The notes under the pieces are model-generated. The model had not been told where the DNA came from. It searched no databases and saw only the letters and a program-made list of their open reading frames with translations. From Larix kaempferi (taxonomy: Eukaryota > Streptophyta > Pinopsida > Pinales > Pinaceae), in assembly GCA_027924585.1 (NCBI GenBank), contig BSBM01000964.1:3707001-3771000 (forward strand): a stretch of DNA of 64,000 bases. Direction: 5' to 3'. Positions 47,901 through 62,200 of the stretch are shown here, in pieces. Made by a program: the position numbers and the translations under genes. Position 1 is the first letter of the stretch; each line of letters opens with the position of its first letter.

Positions 47901-49557
47901 GTTTAGGTTCATCACCATCGATGGTCTCCACATTGCCAGCAAACTGATATTTGGTACAAATGACATACACAATAAATACCAAACCTACCTTCTAGGTTGA
48001 CAATGCCACCATGGCACACAGTGGAGCATGCAGAACGAACACGTGGTGCATTATTCTTACAAATCGACAAGTTTGGAGACATTCATGTTTACATGGATCA
48101 ATGGACATCCAACTCGGCAAGGATATGGCATCGAGCCTTTAATTCAGGATCAATGCATGATCTCTACCGCAACACTAGACCGACGACATTAATTGAACCA
48201 ACAACCTGTCATGTTTCGATTTAAATGCCTGTAAGCTCTCTCGAGATGACTAAACCCTGCATTAACCATGTTAATATAACCTCTTAAATTCGCCATAGTA
48301 TTAGAAATAATATGCAAAGACTTCATGTTATGGTTTCCCTATATTATTATAGTTTCGATGTAATACAATAGGATGACAATTTCAAACTATTTATATAGTT
48401 TAGTGATAATCAAATGTTTGATTTTTATTACCTTAAGTTTCGATTTGATTATATAATATCGGTAATAAACCAAGAAATTGACATAGTTACATAACTATAT
48501 ATATAAGACTTGAATAGACCACAAATGGAATAGTAGTTAAATAGTTCAAAGTTTTAATTTGCAAAATAGTTAATCTATGTGTGTAAATGTTTATGATTCA
48601 ACTGTTACAAATGCCTAGTCTTTGGAAAGGACTATTTTTATTTACTTAAGACTTAAATAATTATAGTAGTGAATAGGAATGGTGAACCATAAGATTTTAA
48701 AGTTAATTAAAAGTGTGGTTTAAAACTCACATACAATTATGCTATCACATATAGTTTGGTATTTTTGAGCAATAAGTCCTCCAGATTCCTATCCACTTTA
48801 TTCATGCGATACATTGGTACTGTACTATCGTAGTACTACTAATTAAATGACAACAACAAGTCAGCTATTACAATGATGACGACAAAACTAGCTAGCACAA
48901 TGACGACAACAGAACCAGCTAGTATGATGACGATTACAGTGATGATGTTTACTTAAGTTGATACAAGACGAACCTTGGAAAGTTGAAGAGTAAGCACATA
49001 AAACGTACCTGTATGCTTTTACATTGGCAATAGTCTTTATTTATTCTATTTTATTTTCATACGATGAAGTTGAACTCATGCGATGTGGAATTTACTGCAA
49101 TCATGAAACTTGTTACCTGTTGTCTGCACATAGAATAGGTCCAATGTTTAGCATTAAAGCTAAGTAAGCTTCAGGGTCCCTCATAGGACTCCCTTGGACA
49201 GCAAAGAAGAAAATTATCAGTATCGTCTCAAAGAAAAAGTACCATATCATACTTCTAACCTAGCATTTCATTATTACATCATTCATACATTGCACTACTT
49301 AAAAAAAATGTCGCATCAAAAGTCTAATCTAACTATGCATTTGACTATCTTAATGGTAGAGGTTACGAATGTGATTAAGTTGTCACTGTTGCATTAGTTT
49401 CATCAGAAATATATTTGTGTTTAATACAAACAACTGTTATTTAACATTATTACATTCAACAATTATTATTTTCCACAATTATAAGTTATCATAAATTAAG
49501 CTATTATTGTCGTTAACAATTTTTTTTTTAAATTTTACGAAATTATGGGATGTTTCC
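44977..49557 (+). repeat. 5' LTR of the 14-kb element
   Basis: Starts TGTCACCTACCC. A TATA box (TATAAAG, 45344-45350) lies about 370 bp in. It contains a short ATGACGACAACAGAACCAGC tandem stretch near 48860-48950. Minus ORF 47788-47982 has a counterpart in the other LTR but the two differ mostly by amino-acid changes. Confidence 0.9.
45344..45350 (+). promoter_or_regulatory. TATA box of the 5' LTR
   Basis: CCTATAAAGGC, about 370 bp after the LTR start; the 3' LTR has the same TATAAAGG at 54800. It would place transcription start near 45375. Confidence 0.5.
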
Positions 49558-49559
49558 TG

Positions 49560-49571
49560 TGGTATTAGAGC
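49560..49571 (+). other. Primer-binding site (initiator tRNA-Met)
   Basis: TGGTATTAGAGC, two bases after the LTR end; the consensus is TGGTATCAGAGC. Confidence 0.85.
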
Positions 49572-49701
49572 ACAAATTCAAACTCTAGGCCTGATTTAAG
49601 TCCAAACACACAGTAGAAATTTTTATACAAAGCAGAAAAATTGTACTAACTTGAAAATTTTATTATCATGTTCTCTTCAAAAATTATTTTCAGTTACAGG
49701 T

Positions 49702-51231
49702 ATGGATAACTCAGCTGAACATTTAAGCGACAGATTTCAACCTAACAGTCACAGTTTGGGACAGCAATATGTAGAGGAAGGTCACGGGGAAATAAATAAC
49801 AGTTCGACGGAACTGTTACGTGCCTTTCAAGATTTAAAAGCAGAAATCAGATTTGTGAAACTAGATAATGAAAGGATTCTACAAGCACAAGAACAACTGA
49901 ATCAAGTGTTGTTTGAACACAGCCAAATAGAAGAACAAGGGAAAAACGATGAGGATATTTCGAAGGTAGAGGACATGCCTCACACTGATAAAAATCAGAA
50001 CATCAAATACAGTAAATTAAAAGATTGTTCAACCTCATCTGGATATGCTATTGCAGAACGCAAAAAGAAACGTAATTATACCAGTGACAGCAGTGAAGAA
50101 GATTCCAAATCAAGAAAGACAAATAAAAAAGAATATGCACAGATTTATGGAGAATTCAAGAAGATAAGTCCTCCAACTTTCAATGGAGAAACTGAGAAAG
50201 GTGAGATAGTTGAAGCTTGGCTGTCAGGGATGAAGAAATACTTCCACATCTACAACTATTTAGAGTTCTTGAAAGCAAAAATGGCTATATATAACTTAAC
50301 CGGAAAAGCAGATATCTGGTGGCAGGATGTCAAAAGGGTAAAGGGCATTAAGGATAAAGATGTAAAGCTGGAGTGCTTTCAAACGATATTTCAAAAAGAA
50401 CTATCTATCTGAATAGTACTACGAAGAAAAATCTAAAGAGTTTTACGATTTGAAGTTGGAAGGTATGAACATGAAAGAACTAAACAATAAGTTTCTGAAC
50501 TTACTGAGATATGTACCCTACTTCATAGAAGAAAAACCAAAAATTCAAAGGTACTTAAGTTGTTTATTTTCAGCATTAAAGACAGAATTGAGTATGACAT
50601 CCCTAAAACATTAGAGAAGGCTGTGAGGAAGGCAGTCTTCTATTATGATACAAATGGGAAGAGAGAGGGTATGTCTACTTGGAAAAATCATAAGCCCAAC
50701 AATTTTGAACAGAAGAAGAAAAATTTCAGATTCAGTGGGAATTCCGGATTCCAAAGGAAGAATTTTCAGAATCGAAATTTCCAAGGAAATAATTCCATAA
50801 ATAATTCACAGCAAAATTCTACAGCACCGAAAAATGCATCTAATACTGCCAAGTCCAGTGAGCCAAAGACAGATATTAAATGTTTTGAATGTAAAGGCCC
50901 TCATTATGCATCAGAATGTCCCTTACGAAAGCGGAAGATAAACAACATCAACTCTATTCAGACTGAACCTACTGTTGGAGACATAGCAAGGGGGATGCCA
51001 AGAATTAATGCAGCACTTGACAACAGGCATGCAGACCATCAAATCTCCATGGTAGAGATTGAAGGTATGATACATGACCATCCTGTTATTGTTTTAATTG
51101 ACCCAGGTGCTAGTTTAAGTTATATATCACCCAATGTTGTGGAAAGTCTTAAACTGAAAACTGAAAAGTTTAGTAAATCATGGCTAGTTAGACTAGCAAC
51201 TGGAACAAAGAGGAAAGTTTCAGATTTATAG
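49702..51231 (+). pseudogene. gag and protease of the 14-kb element, frameshifted
   Basis: The likely start is MDNSAEHLSDRF at 49702. A gag domain follows (PPTFNGETEKGEIVEAWLSGM, WWQDVKR). The frame stops at 50412, continues in another frame (YYEEKSKEFYDLKLEGM ... LLRYVPY) and returns near 50568, so two compensating frameshifts are present. The zinc knuckle CFECKGPHYASEC is intact. The protease active site reads D-P-G-A-S rather than D-S/T-G-A-S, and its frame stops at 51231. Confidence 0.88.
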
Positions 51232-51248
51232 AGAACTGTGTTTTATCC

Positions 51249-54200
51249 ATGAATCATTTGCAAACACAAATCAAGCTGAATATCTTAGCTTTAGGTTTGT
51301 ATGATATTATAGTTGGGATGGACTGGTTGGAAGCCCATCATGTCATCCTAGACTGTTATGGAAAAAGTTTTACATGCTTAAATGATGAAGGGAAAACTGT
51401 AGAAATAAAAGGTATTCCAAGGAAGGATACCCTTAGACAAATTTCAGCCATGCAAGTTAAGAGGGTAGTTAGGAAGGGATGCCAAATGTTTGTAGTAAAC
51501 GTGATAAATGATGAGATTATGGGTAAAGAGGACAAACTAAAATTAGAAGACATACCTGTCCTAAAGGATTTTAAGGATGCATTTCCTGAGGAGATTCTAG
51601 GATTACCACCCAAAAGCGATTTATATTTTACTATAGAGCTAATACCAAGAGCAATACCAAATTCAAAAGCTCCATACCGAATGAATATACTAGAGTTAAA
51701 CAAATTAAAATCTCAGTTGAAGGAACTTATTGACAAGAAGTATATTAGACCAAGTCTGTCTCCTTGGGGAGCACCTGTCATCTTCGTTAAGAAGAAAGAT
51801 GGAACATTAAGACTGTGCATAGATTATCGCCATCTTAATAAGATGGTGATCAAGAATAGATACACGTTGCCCCGCATAGATGATCTATTTGATCAGCTGC
51901 GAGGAGCAACAGTATTTTCGAAGATCGATCTAAGATCAGGGTATCATCAAGTAAGGGTTAAAGATGAAGATATTTTCAAAATAGATTTCCGAACTCGGTA
52001 TGGGCATTATGAGTTCGTAGTCATGCCGTTTGGCTTAACTAATGCTCCGACTGTATTTATGTGTTTGATGAATAATATTTTGCATAAGTACTTAGACAAG
52101 TTTGTTGTTTTGTTTATAGACGATATTTTAGTATACTCAAAAAGCAAAGAAGAGCATGATGAACATTTACGGATTATCTTACAAGTATTAAGAGATCATC
52201 AATTGTATGCCAAATTTAGTAAATGTGACTTTCACAAAGACAAAATTCAGTATCTAGGACACATAATTTCAGCGAAGGGAATCTCGATTGACCCCGACAA
52301 AATAAGGGCCATTAATGATTGGCCAGTTCCAAAAGATGTGTCATATGTGAGATCATTTATGGGCATTACAGGGTATCACAGAAAGTTTATAGAGAATTTC
52401 TCAAAAATTGCCAACCCCATAACTTCCTTGCAGACGAAAGGGAAGAAATTTGTTTGGGATCAGAAATGTGCTAAGAGTTTTAAGAAATTAAAGGAACTAT
52501 TGACGATAGCACCTATCTTGAAGATAGCTGACCCCAACAAGGATTTTGTTGTTTGTACACATGCATGCAATAATGGACTCGGTGGAGTCTTGACACAGGA
52601 AGGGCATGCGATAGCATATGAATCTAGAAAGCTGAAAGTACATGAAAAGAATTACTCTACATATGATTTAGAGTTATTAGCAGTTATTCATGCCTTAAAA
52701 ATGTGGCATCATCACCTTATTGGCAGAAAATTTACACTATTAACAGATAACATGGGTCTGAAATATTTATTGGATTAGACAACCTTGAACACTAGACAAG
52801 CTAGATGGTTGACATTCTTAAGTGAGTATGATTTCGAAATTCAGCATATCAAAAAAAAGGAGAACAAGGTTACAGATGCCTTGAGTCGCAAGGAAAAACT
52901 AAATTTCATTTCAGCAATCAGTAATTATTCAAATGATTTGGAAGATCATATTTTGGAAAAAGGTGAAACAGATGAAGAATACAGAAAAATGAAGGAAAGG
53001 ACAGCCAATGACAGTTCTGAAAATTGTATGGCAGATTACAGAATTAAAGAAAATTGTCTATTAGTATATAAAAACAGATTGTATGTACCAAATATACCAG
53101 AAATAAAATTTTTGATATTAAATGAGATGCATAAAAGTCACTATTCTGGTCATCCAGGATATCAAAAGACCATCACTATGCTGAGAAAATAATACTATTG
53201 TCCCAGAATGAAAGATGACGCAGCAGAATATATTGCAAAATGCTTGGACTATCAAAAAGTGAAGGTTGAACATCAACATCCTGCTGGATTGTTGCAACCA
53301 TTACCAATACCAAGCTAGAAATGGGAAGTGATCAGCATAGATTTCATTACTGGATTACCTAAAAATCAGGAACAACATGACTCTATCATTGTGGTGGTGG
53401 ACAAACTTACCAAGGAAACACATTTCATAATAGTGAAGACCACACATAAATTACCAGACATTGCAGATATTTTTATGAAACAGATTTTTAGACTACACGG
53501 AATACCAAAGGTAATAATTTCAGATTGTGACTCGAAGTTTATAGGAAACTTCTGGAGATCATTGTTTAAGGGATTAAATACAACTCTAAATTTCAGTATA
53601 GCATTTCATCCACAGACGGATGGACAGACAGAAAGGGTAAATCAAGTATTAGAAGATTTATTAAGAATGTATGTTAAGTATCAGCCTGGTAAGTTGGAAG
53701 ATTATCTCCACTTAGCAAAATTTGCTTATAATAATCATTATCATGCTTCAGCCAGACTTAGTCCTTTTGAAATTCTTTATGGTAGAAAATGTAATACACC
53801 TGTTTCGTGGAATGATCCAGTCAATAGAGTTGTATTAGGACTTGAATTATTGCAAGAATTAGAACTAATTGTGAAACAGGTGCAAGGACATTGAAAAGCT
53901 GCCCAAGATAGGCAGAAAAGTTAAGAAGATTCAAAAAGAAGTCATAAAGAGTTCCAGGTGGGTGAACATGTGTTTCTCAAGGTAAGATCGAAAAAGAGTT
54001 CACTGAAACTGGGGAGTTGTGCCAAGTTGGCACCCAGGTATTGTGGTCCTTTTGAAATATTATCTAAGGTTGGGGCAGTGGCATACCAACTGGCCTTACC
54101 ACCTAACCTGAAAATACATAATGTTTTTCATATATCGTTTTTAAAGAAATATGTGCACGATACTACTCATGTTGTAAACTGGAATGATGTACAGGTGGGA

Positions 54201-54326
54201 CAAGATGGAAATTTTCAGGTGGAACCGGATTGTATCCTCGGAAGGAGGGAAACTATGCTCTGGAATCGCAGCATTGGGAAAGTGAAGGTGCAATGGAAGC
54301 AACTTAGCCCAGAAGAGGAAACCTAG
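51249..54326 (+). pseudogene. pol (RT, RNase H, integrase, chromodomain) of the 14-kb element, stops in frame
   Basis: In one frame: the protease end ([15 protein letters not shown]), RT ([48 protein letters not shown]), RNase H ([14 protein letters not shown], where the catalytic Asp of TDA is His), integrase (zinc finger with CLDY instead of CLDC; SIDFITGLPK, IISDCDSKF, DGQTERVNQ) and a chromodomain (NVFHISFLKKY, IGKVKVQWKQLSPEEET). Stops occur at 52776-52778, 53190-53192, about 53317 and 53892-53894. RT looks close to intact (52,000 region), but RNase H and integrase carry damaging changes. Confidence 0.9.
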
Positions 54327-54432
54327 GAGTTGGAGAGTAGTATGCGGGCAGCATACCCAACTCTATTTCAGGAACACTCACGAAGTGATTAGCCAACATC
54401 GACAACAATGTTGAGACTTAAGGGGGGGTGTA

Positions 54433-57400
54433 TGTCACCTACCCAAATTTCTAAACATTATTATTTATTTGCAAAAATACTTTATGTTAAATTTAATTAC
54501 AAGTTTTGTAATTATGATCAGTTTTGATCATGGATGAATGTAATTACTGAATATTATTATTTAAATAAATTAATTAGGATACAAACACTTGGGAGGATTG
54601 TTGAATGAGTGTTCACTGACCCACTAAGAGGAATGGAAGCTGTTGGAAGGTATGGGACACATGGTAGCAGTTACATCACACCACTAACTATTGGTTATGG
54701 GACAACTTCCCCTTAAATAGGGCATTATCCCCCAGGTGGAGGGAGTGAGCAGGAAGCTCATTTAGTGACCCTATAACATCTGAAAAGGCCTAGTAAGCAT
54801 ATAAAGGCAAATTTCTAATTGGGCAGGTAGCCCTTAATCAACATTTCTGCAAAATGTTTTCCTCTTGCAAATCAGGTGATTTCAAGAGAGATTCGAATAA
54901 GGGAGATTAGTGGTGATTGAAAATTGTTTTTTTGCATATTATTGAAGAGAAACAGAGTTGTAGGAGCAAGTCTTTTGGACTGCTACCTATTGAAGATTCA
55001 GAAGATTACTACAACAAGAAGAAGTTCATATTCCTGAAGCTTCTTCCTCCTGGTGGTTCAGCGAATAGGCTGGGGGGTCCTAAGACAGTATTTGACTGTT
55101 TTCAGGAGTTTGGTTGGGAGGAACGGTCTTCCTAAGTTGTTTGTTGCCCTACAGGTTTTATTCAGGATCTACAATTTCTTACTTATTTAATTTCTATTAT
55201 GTTTAAACAGTATTTTCTGTGTTTCTATTTTTGAAAGAAAAATCTAATCCTAGAATTGTTCTAAGTCTGAATATTTATGTTTAATGTCGAAGATGAATTG
55301 ATAAATCAATATCCCCATTTTTCCACATGCTATTTGGCAGCATCGTACTCTAGTAGAGATATGCAAATTAAAATAGATTAGAAGATAGGCAAAATTTGCC
55401 ATTGAATTCGATAGCTAGATAATAATCTTATATGCATTAGTTTTTTGTTCTTAAGTTAAATAATTGTAGAAGGTCGGTATAATATTTAGTAATATTTCCT
55501 CATTTATATAATAATCAGACAATTAAATAATTCTTATGCAATCATCCTACAAAACATATAAATTATGTCCATGAAAGGTAGATGAATTACACACTGTACA
55601 TTGTTTTCAGACTACTAATATTGAATAAAATATTCTTTATAATAAGCTGGAAAACAATAGTTTTTCACACAGAATTCATATGTATATATTTCACTCACAC
55701 ACAGTTTCATGGCAATTATTACACCTGCATTATATGTATAGGAAATTAAATTATAGATAGAATTATAGTTTACACAGTCTTCACGAATTTCTGCACTAAG
55801 CACTCACATTGCTCGCTTTTTCTATAGTACTGTTGTATTATCTAGAAATTTAACAAATGATAAGAATTTACTAAATACAAATATTATTACCATGTCTTTA
55901 CTTCTCTCTTTTAGATCTGCTATCAATGTTTAGATTATTGTAAATCTGAGTTTTGTATCAAAAGAAAAATCCTAGCTAGATTCATATTTTTCTCTTTTAT
56001 TATTTCATAACAAAACATTACATTCTTTTCCAAAACCTGAGATCAAAACCGATCCAATAACTTTAACAAACGATCAGATTATCATCTTCAACAAAACATG
56101 AATTAGGATTTGACCCTATTCCTTCTCCTTGCAAAATATTATTGAGTTATCAGTTCAAAACTTCTACTCTACTTAAATTGCCAATATCAACAAATAAGGT
56201 TACACATTATCAATCTACAGTATTAGAACAAACCATAAAGACTTATGCGAAGGGCTTAGCATATATTCCCTCTTAAGGTAGAAGTTAAATTATACACACA
56301 ACCTTATCATCAACGATAACTTCAAAACCCTAATCTAGCTCAAAGGACATTGTAGTAACCTTTACTATGAAAATGATTTACAACATCAACTTACAGTTTC
56401 TAGGCGAACAAACCAGATATCTTTACAACGTTTTAAACATACAATGTATTACAAAAGGGAGTATTATTCTTACACATAGATTGAGCCCTTGGCTCTCTAT
56501 CTTATGGTCATAAACGATTTAGAAAAACAAGTCAAATCTCATAGAACCTCAAACATCACAACAGAATAATCCTTAAAAACAAAGATGAAGCTCTTGAGCA
56601 ACATTTACAATATGTTTTGAAAGGAAAAAGTTACACAGGGTTTTCCCCAAAATTTCATTAAGCAGAGGAGCCCAAATATTCAAAATCGACGAGTTATATC
56701 TCCAGTCGACAAACAACAAGTTTGCAAAATATAATACCCAAGTATCACTGTTAACAATCGTGTTTCGAAGATTTTCCAAAAACCATCTTCAATGACACAG
56801 CCACGGCACAGAAGAAGGGCACTACGAGGGTATTGAAGCCCCGAAGCTTACCGGTGTAAGAGTACGAGGTTTTCCTTTTGCCATACCCTAGCCAGAAGTG
56901 CTTTTTACACCCTGCAACTGACATCAAACCGGAGTTAGATATTTGATATTTTCATAAACTGAATTTTTTAAATGCAAATACCTTTGTTAAACGAAAAGCT
57001 TACCTTCATAGCTTGATGAGAACATTGTCACGAACAACACCAAGGAGCCATTATCCTCGCCCAAACTTTGTACTTTCTCACATTTCATTCTTGCTTATCG
57101 CAGAGATATTAAAGCATAAAAACTATAACCTTTCGAACTAGAGAACCTAACCCTTCAAAACCACTTCATCTTCACAGTAGTAAAACCTGCAACGTCAACA
57201 TCTGTTGAAGGTCTCGGGTTCAAAACCCTTGCAGACTTCCTACCCAGACTTCGGTAGCCTGTCGGCCACCCCAGCCGAAACAATAGCATAGTGAATCACT
57301 TTTCCAAGTCTTAACTCTTTTCCATGATAGATGTTAGGGTTTTCATCCAACGGTTTAGGTTCATCACCATCGACGGTCTCCACATTGCCAACAAACTGAG

Positions 57401-59007
57401 CTTTGGTACAAACGACGTCCACAATAAATACCAAACCTACCTTACAGGTTGACAACGCCACCATGGCACACAATGGAGCATGCACAACTAATGCGTGGTG
57501 CGTTATTCTTACACATCGACAATTTTGGAGACATTAATGTCTGCATGGATCAATGGACATCCAACTCAGTAGGGATATGGCATTGAGCCTTTAATGCAGG
57601 ATCAATGCATGATCTCTACCACAGCTCAAGACCGGTGCCATTAATTGAACTAGCAACTTGTCATGTTTTGATTTAAATGCCTGTCAGCTCTCTCGACGCG
57701 ACTAAACCCTGCATTAACCATGTTAATATAACCTGTTAAATTCACCATAGTATTAGAAATAATATGCAAAGACTTCATGTTATGGTTGCCCTATATTATT
57801 ATAGTTTCGACGTAATACAATACGATGACAATTTCAAACTATTTATATAGTTTAGTGATAATCAAATGTTTGCTTTTTATTACCTTAAGTTTCGATTTGA
57901 TTATATAATATCGGTAATAAACCAAGAAATCGATATAGTTACATAACTATATATATAATACTTGAATAGACCACAAATGGAATAATAGTTAAATAGTTCA
58001 AAGTTTTAATTTGCAAAATAGTTAATCTATGTGTGTAAATGTTTATGATTCAATTGTTACAAATGCCTAGTCTTTGGGAAGGACTATTTTTATTTACTTA
58101 AGACTTAAATAATTATAGTAGTGAATAGGAATGGTGAACCATAAGATTTTAAAGTTAATTAAAAGTGTTGTATAAAACTCACATACAATTATGCTATCAC
58201 ATATAGTTTGGTATTTTGGAGCAATAAGTCCTCCGGATTCCTATCCACTTTATTCATGCGATACAATGGTACTGTACTATCCTAGTACTACTAATTAAAT
58301 GATGATAACAAGTCAGCTATTACAATGACGATGACAAAACCAGCTAGCACAATGACGACAACAGAACCAGCTAGTATGATGACGATTACAGTGACGATGT
58401 TTACTTAAGTTGATACAAGACGAACCTTGGAAAGTTGAAGAGTAAGCATGTAAAATGTACATGTATGCTTTTACACTCGCAATAGTCTTTATTTATTCTA
58501 TTTTATTTTCATACGATGAAGTTGAACTCATGCGATGTGGAATTTACTGCAATCATGAAACTTCTTACCTGTTGTCTACACATAGAACAGGTCCAATTTT
58601 AGCATTAAAGATAAGTAAGCTTCGAGGTCCCTCATAGGACTCCCTTGGACATCAAAGAAGAAAACTGTCAATATCGTCTCAAAGAAAAAGTACCATATCA
58701 TACTTCTAACCTGGCATTTCATTATTACATCATTCATACACTGCACTGCTTAAAACAAATGTCGCATCAAAAGTCTAATCTAACTATGCATTTGACTATC
58801 TTAATGGTAGAGGTTACGAATGTAATTAAGTTGTCACTGTCGCATTAGTTTCATCAGAAATATATTTGTGTTTAATACAAATAGCTGTTAGTTAACATTG
58901 TTACATTCAGCAATTATTATTTTCCGTAATTATAAATTATCATAAATTAAGCTATTATTGCTGTTAACACATTTTTTTTAAATTTTACGAAATTATGGGA
59001 TGTTACA
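54433..59007 (+). repeat. 3' LTR of the 14-kb element
   Basis: Collinear with 44977-49557 over its whole length. Preceded by the G-rich tract AAGGGGGGGTGTA. Confidence 0.9.
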
Positions 59008-59124
59008 AAGATGAACTCATATACACAAGTGCAGATCCATCTATTAATATGCAAAAATGATCCAATCATGTACACTTTTTGGAAAAATGGAACATTGTTC
59101 CCAGTGTCTATATAATGGAAACTT

Positions 59125-59215
59125 GTACCCTGTACAAAAAAAGGCAACTCGTGCCCTATAAAAAATATGGCCCATGGTGCCCTATAAAAAATATGGCAAC
59201 TCGTGCCGAAAATGC
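59125..59215 (+). repeat. Tandem repeat, 26-bp period
   Basis: GTGCCCTATAAAAAATATGG occurs at 59151 and 59177, with GGCAACTCGTGCC on both sides. It lies just past the 3' end of the decayed gene on the minus strand. Confidence 0.85.
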
Positions 59216-59247
59216 CACATCGTGGCTAGTGTACATAGGAGGTTCGT

Positions 59248-62200
59248 TCAATCCTCCTTCCCACCCTCGGAGCTCTCAGGTGCATCTCTAAAATTGATCT
59301 TCCTCTTATTCATGCTAGAGGAAGATGAGTCCTTCCGACGTCTTGGAGCACGTCCCCTTGAGCCCTGAAACGACAACAATAACATGTCAACTTTTTCGGG
59401 CAATTATACAAGTATAAAACATAATTTCAAATTAAAAATAGTTTTCAAATCTTGTATAAATCACCGCATGTGAGACTATAAGTCGTGAGGGGGTCTCCCT
59501 CCTCTGTGATCCTAGTCTCTCGGCAATGCCACCCTGCAACAATTAGAACAATCAGATAAATGTTGAAACTAGATGGATATAGTAATTTTCGTTAAAATTG
59601 AATGAGATTTTCATAAACTAGTCAATCTCATTGTGAACACAATCAGCTAATCTTTGAGGCTGGCGGATGGAGCAGTCGGCTGGATAGCCTGCTTTGATTC
59701 CAGGGTGGACGATAAAGGGGATGATGTAGCCACATCGACGATGGATACACCATTGGGGGGAACAGTGGAAGAAGGGGGGCTGGAAGAAGGAGGCATGGAC
59801 TGGGGTGGGCGAAGTGGAGATGGACATCTAGGGCTATAAACCCCAGCTAGCTGTAGTATGGATCAGGGCACTGTGGAAGGGGAAGCGAGTGTGGTGGGGG
59901 AATGTTGGGGGGGGGGATGTATGTGTTGCGGTAGAGGGATGGGTGACTGTGGATGGGTGGTGTGCCATGGTCGGATGGGGGAGAGTGGGAACATGGGAAA
60001 CTGATACGGAGGTGGAGCTGGATATGAAACTTAAGGGGGAGCTAGATGGAACTGTTGTGCTATATGGGAGGGGGGGGATGGATGGAAGGGGGTGGGGAAT
60101 GGGGCATGTATGCCAGGGGATACAACTAGCATATAAGGTGGCTGAAAGGTCAGGGAGGGAGGAATAACGTCACTACCAGGCTCAGGTACTCGCACTTGCA
60201 TACACATTTATAACCTCATAGTTTAATATAGAAAAATATAAATATATATAGACAAGTCATCATATTTGAAATTAAATTTATGCTTTAATACACATGATAC
60301 CTACGCACATGGAGAACTGCTGGTCTCTGGTGGCGGTGGCTGGTCACTGGAGCCTACACACACCTGTGTGAACACTATGATTTTTAGACTGAATTTATAA
60401 AAACAATATTCACAATATCAAACACAATGCGAATGAGAATGACAACGATAGTACTTAAAAAGCATGACTGCAATTAATTTATATTCAACTTAGATGATAG
60501 TGGTTTGATGGGATTTGGATACTATATAACGTTTTTATTATATTGGTGCATTCCATTTGTTCAAGGCTTGGTATAGAACATGGTTGTGGGGATTGAGTCC
60601 TTTGACCCACAATGGATTGGGCCTATGATAGGAACAAATGACCCATTATGTGGTCATTCATTGAAGATAATGTGGCAAGGAAGGTTGACAATTTATGCTT
60701 GAAGTGTTTGATGGGCAAAGTTGTCATTGATATTCAATATTCTTAAAGGATAGAAAGTGGCATGGCATGAAATTAAAATTAAATAAGGTGACAGGGCATA
60801 GAAGGTGACATGGTGAGCTTTTCCTTTTCTAGAGTCATCCCCATGAGTAGGTGAGCTTTTCCTTTGGCCCTAGATATATGTACAGTGCCTCATAAGTGAA
60901 TGGAATTCATGTCCATTTACAAATGTCAATTGGAAACCTATGTAATGTGTTTGGGTTCTTTATGAAGAGTTCCTAGGTTTTGATGTCTTCTTATAGATTT
61001 GTAGTTTCCTACAAGCTTGATTCACCCAGTGGAAAAGTATTTGCGTCCCTAGAGTGAGGATCTTGAGTCCCTTTATTTCCATAACATTTACATCATCAAA
61101 TAAAATGGCATCTCATTGTTTCAATTTGCAAAGAGGTGCTAAATCGAAATTAAATTAGTGTGCATGTTATTTAACACACTTTAGAGTGTTGATCGTCAGA
61201 AAAAGGAAGAAAGATAAATCTTTTTCATGATTAACTTACTTACAAGCTTGAATGTGCCATGTTCTTTTGCATTGAATGAGTAATTATGTGTTCTTGATTG
61301 AATAGCTATGTTGTCAGAATGATATCACTTGATTGAAATCATAGAAATCTTGAGTGAAATGAGTTAAAAGAGTATTCTTGATGCCAAATTTTTTACCAAG
61401 TTTTATTTGAATCAAGATAATAGCAAGGCCCCATAGACCATATTTGTAAGATTATCGCTCTTCCTTATGGGCCTTACATCATTTTCAAAAACTTTAGTGA
61501 CAATACATGTGATAAGTTGTTTTACGTTGTTTATATCTCTTTCCTAATAGAATGTTCTAGGAGTGGTAGTATGATTACTTTCAGTCTCAAATATTAGAAT
61601 AAATTGGAAATACCGTGATAATAAACTAGGGTAATAACGACATGAGAAACATCAGGTTCTTGAATTTCTAGAAGCTTGGCCACTATGATTCTCTTTTTCC
61701 AAAGAGTTTTGCACAATGTAGTGAAAATTCATAGCAATAAATAGTTTTCCTATTGGTCTAGGTGGATGAAAAAGTGACAAGTACAACATCTTAGTGAACT
61801 CAGTTGATGCAACAAAGTTAGCAGAAGCATAGAAATTATTTGACCACCTTTACCATTAAAAGAACCTATTAATAGAATACAGGGGAAAGTGATAATTACC
61901 ATGATAATATATTCTCAAAGTTTAATCTTGAAGAACACATGGCATAAGGGCATGGCAGCAAAGGTTGATTTGGTGGACAAATTGATGGGCATTGGAGCCA
62001 TTGGCACACCTATTGAGCCTAGAGTCAAATGACCCATACTGTGGTCATTTGAAGATGATTTGGACAAGCAGAGTACATGGCAAAGATAACTTGGATGACA
62101 TGGTGACAAAGGGAAAAGCAACAATAACACACATGGCAATGGTCAAACACAGGAAGAGAAAGCACGCATTGGATGGTAGTCTGAGGATGAAGGACAATGC

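Larger units (their letters stand above)
44977..59007 (+). mobile_element. Tekay/Del-like Ty3/Gypsy chromovirus, 14,031 bp, with 4.58-kb LTRs
   Basis: The LTRs at 44977-49557 (4,581 bp) and 54433-59007 (4,575 bp) start TGTCACCTACCCAAATTT and end TACGAAATTATGGGATGTT plus ACA or TCC. A PBS-like TGGTATTAGAGC (49560-49571, one change from tRNA-Met) and a G-rich polypurine tract (about 54420-54428) frame a 4.9-kb interior with gag-pol and a chromodomain. The flanks AAAAC and AAGAT do not form a clear duplication. LTR differences are scattered, a few percent by eye. The coding region is disabled. LTRs make up about two thirds of the element. Confidence 0.9.

Noticed and set aside
47788-47982. Minus ORF in the 5' LTR with a counterpart at 57240-57485 in the 3' LTR
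   Set aside because: The two copies differ by about eight amino-acid changes in 63 residues with no sign of constraint. It is shared because the LTRs are copies of each other.
49194-49397. ORF near the end of the 5' LTR with a copy at 58645-58848
   Set aside because: Present only because the LTRs are duplicates; no domain.
59889-60167. Gly/Trp/Met-rich plus ORF (and 59654-59839)
   Set aside because: It is the antisense of the Pro-rich exon of the decayed minus-strand gene.
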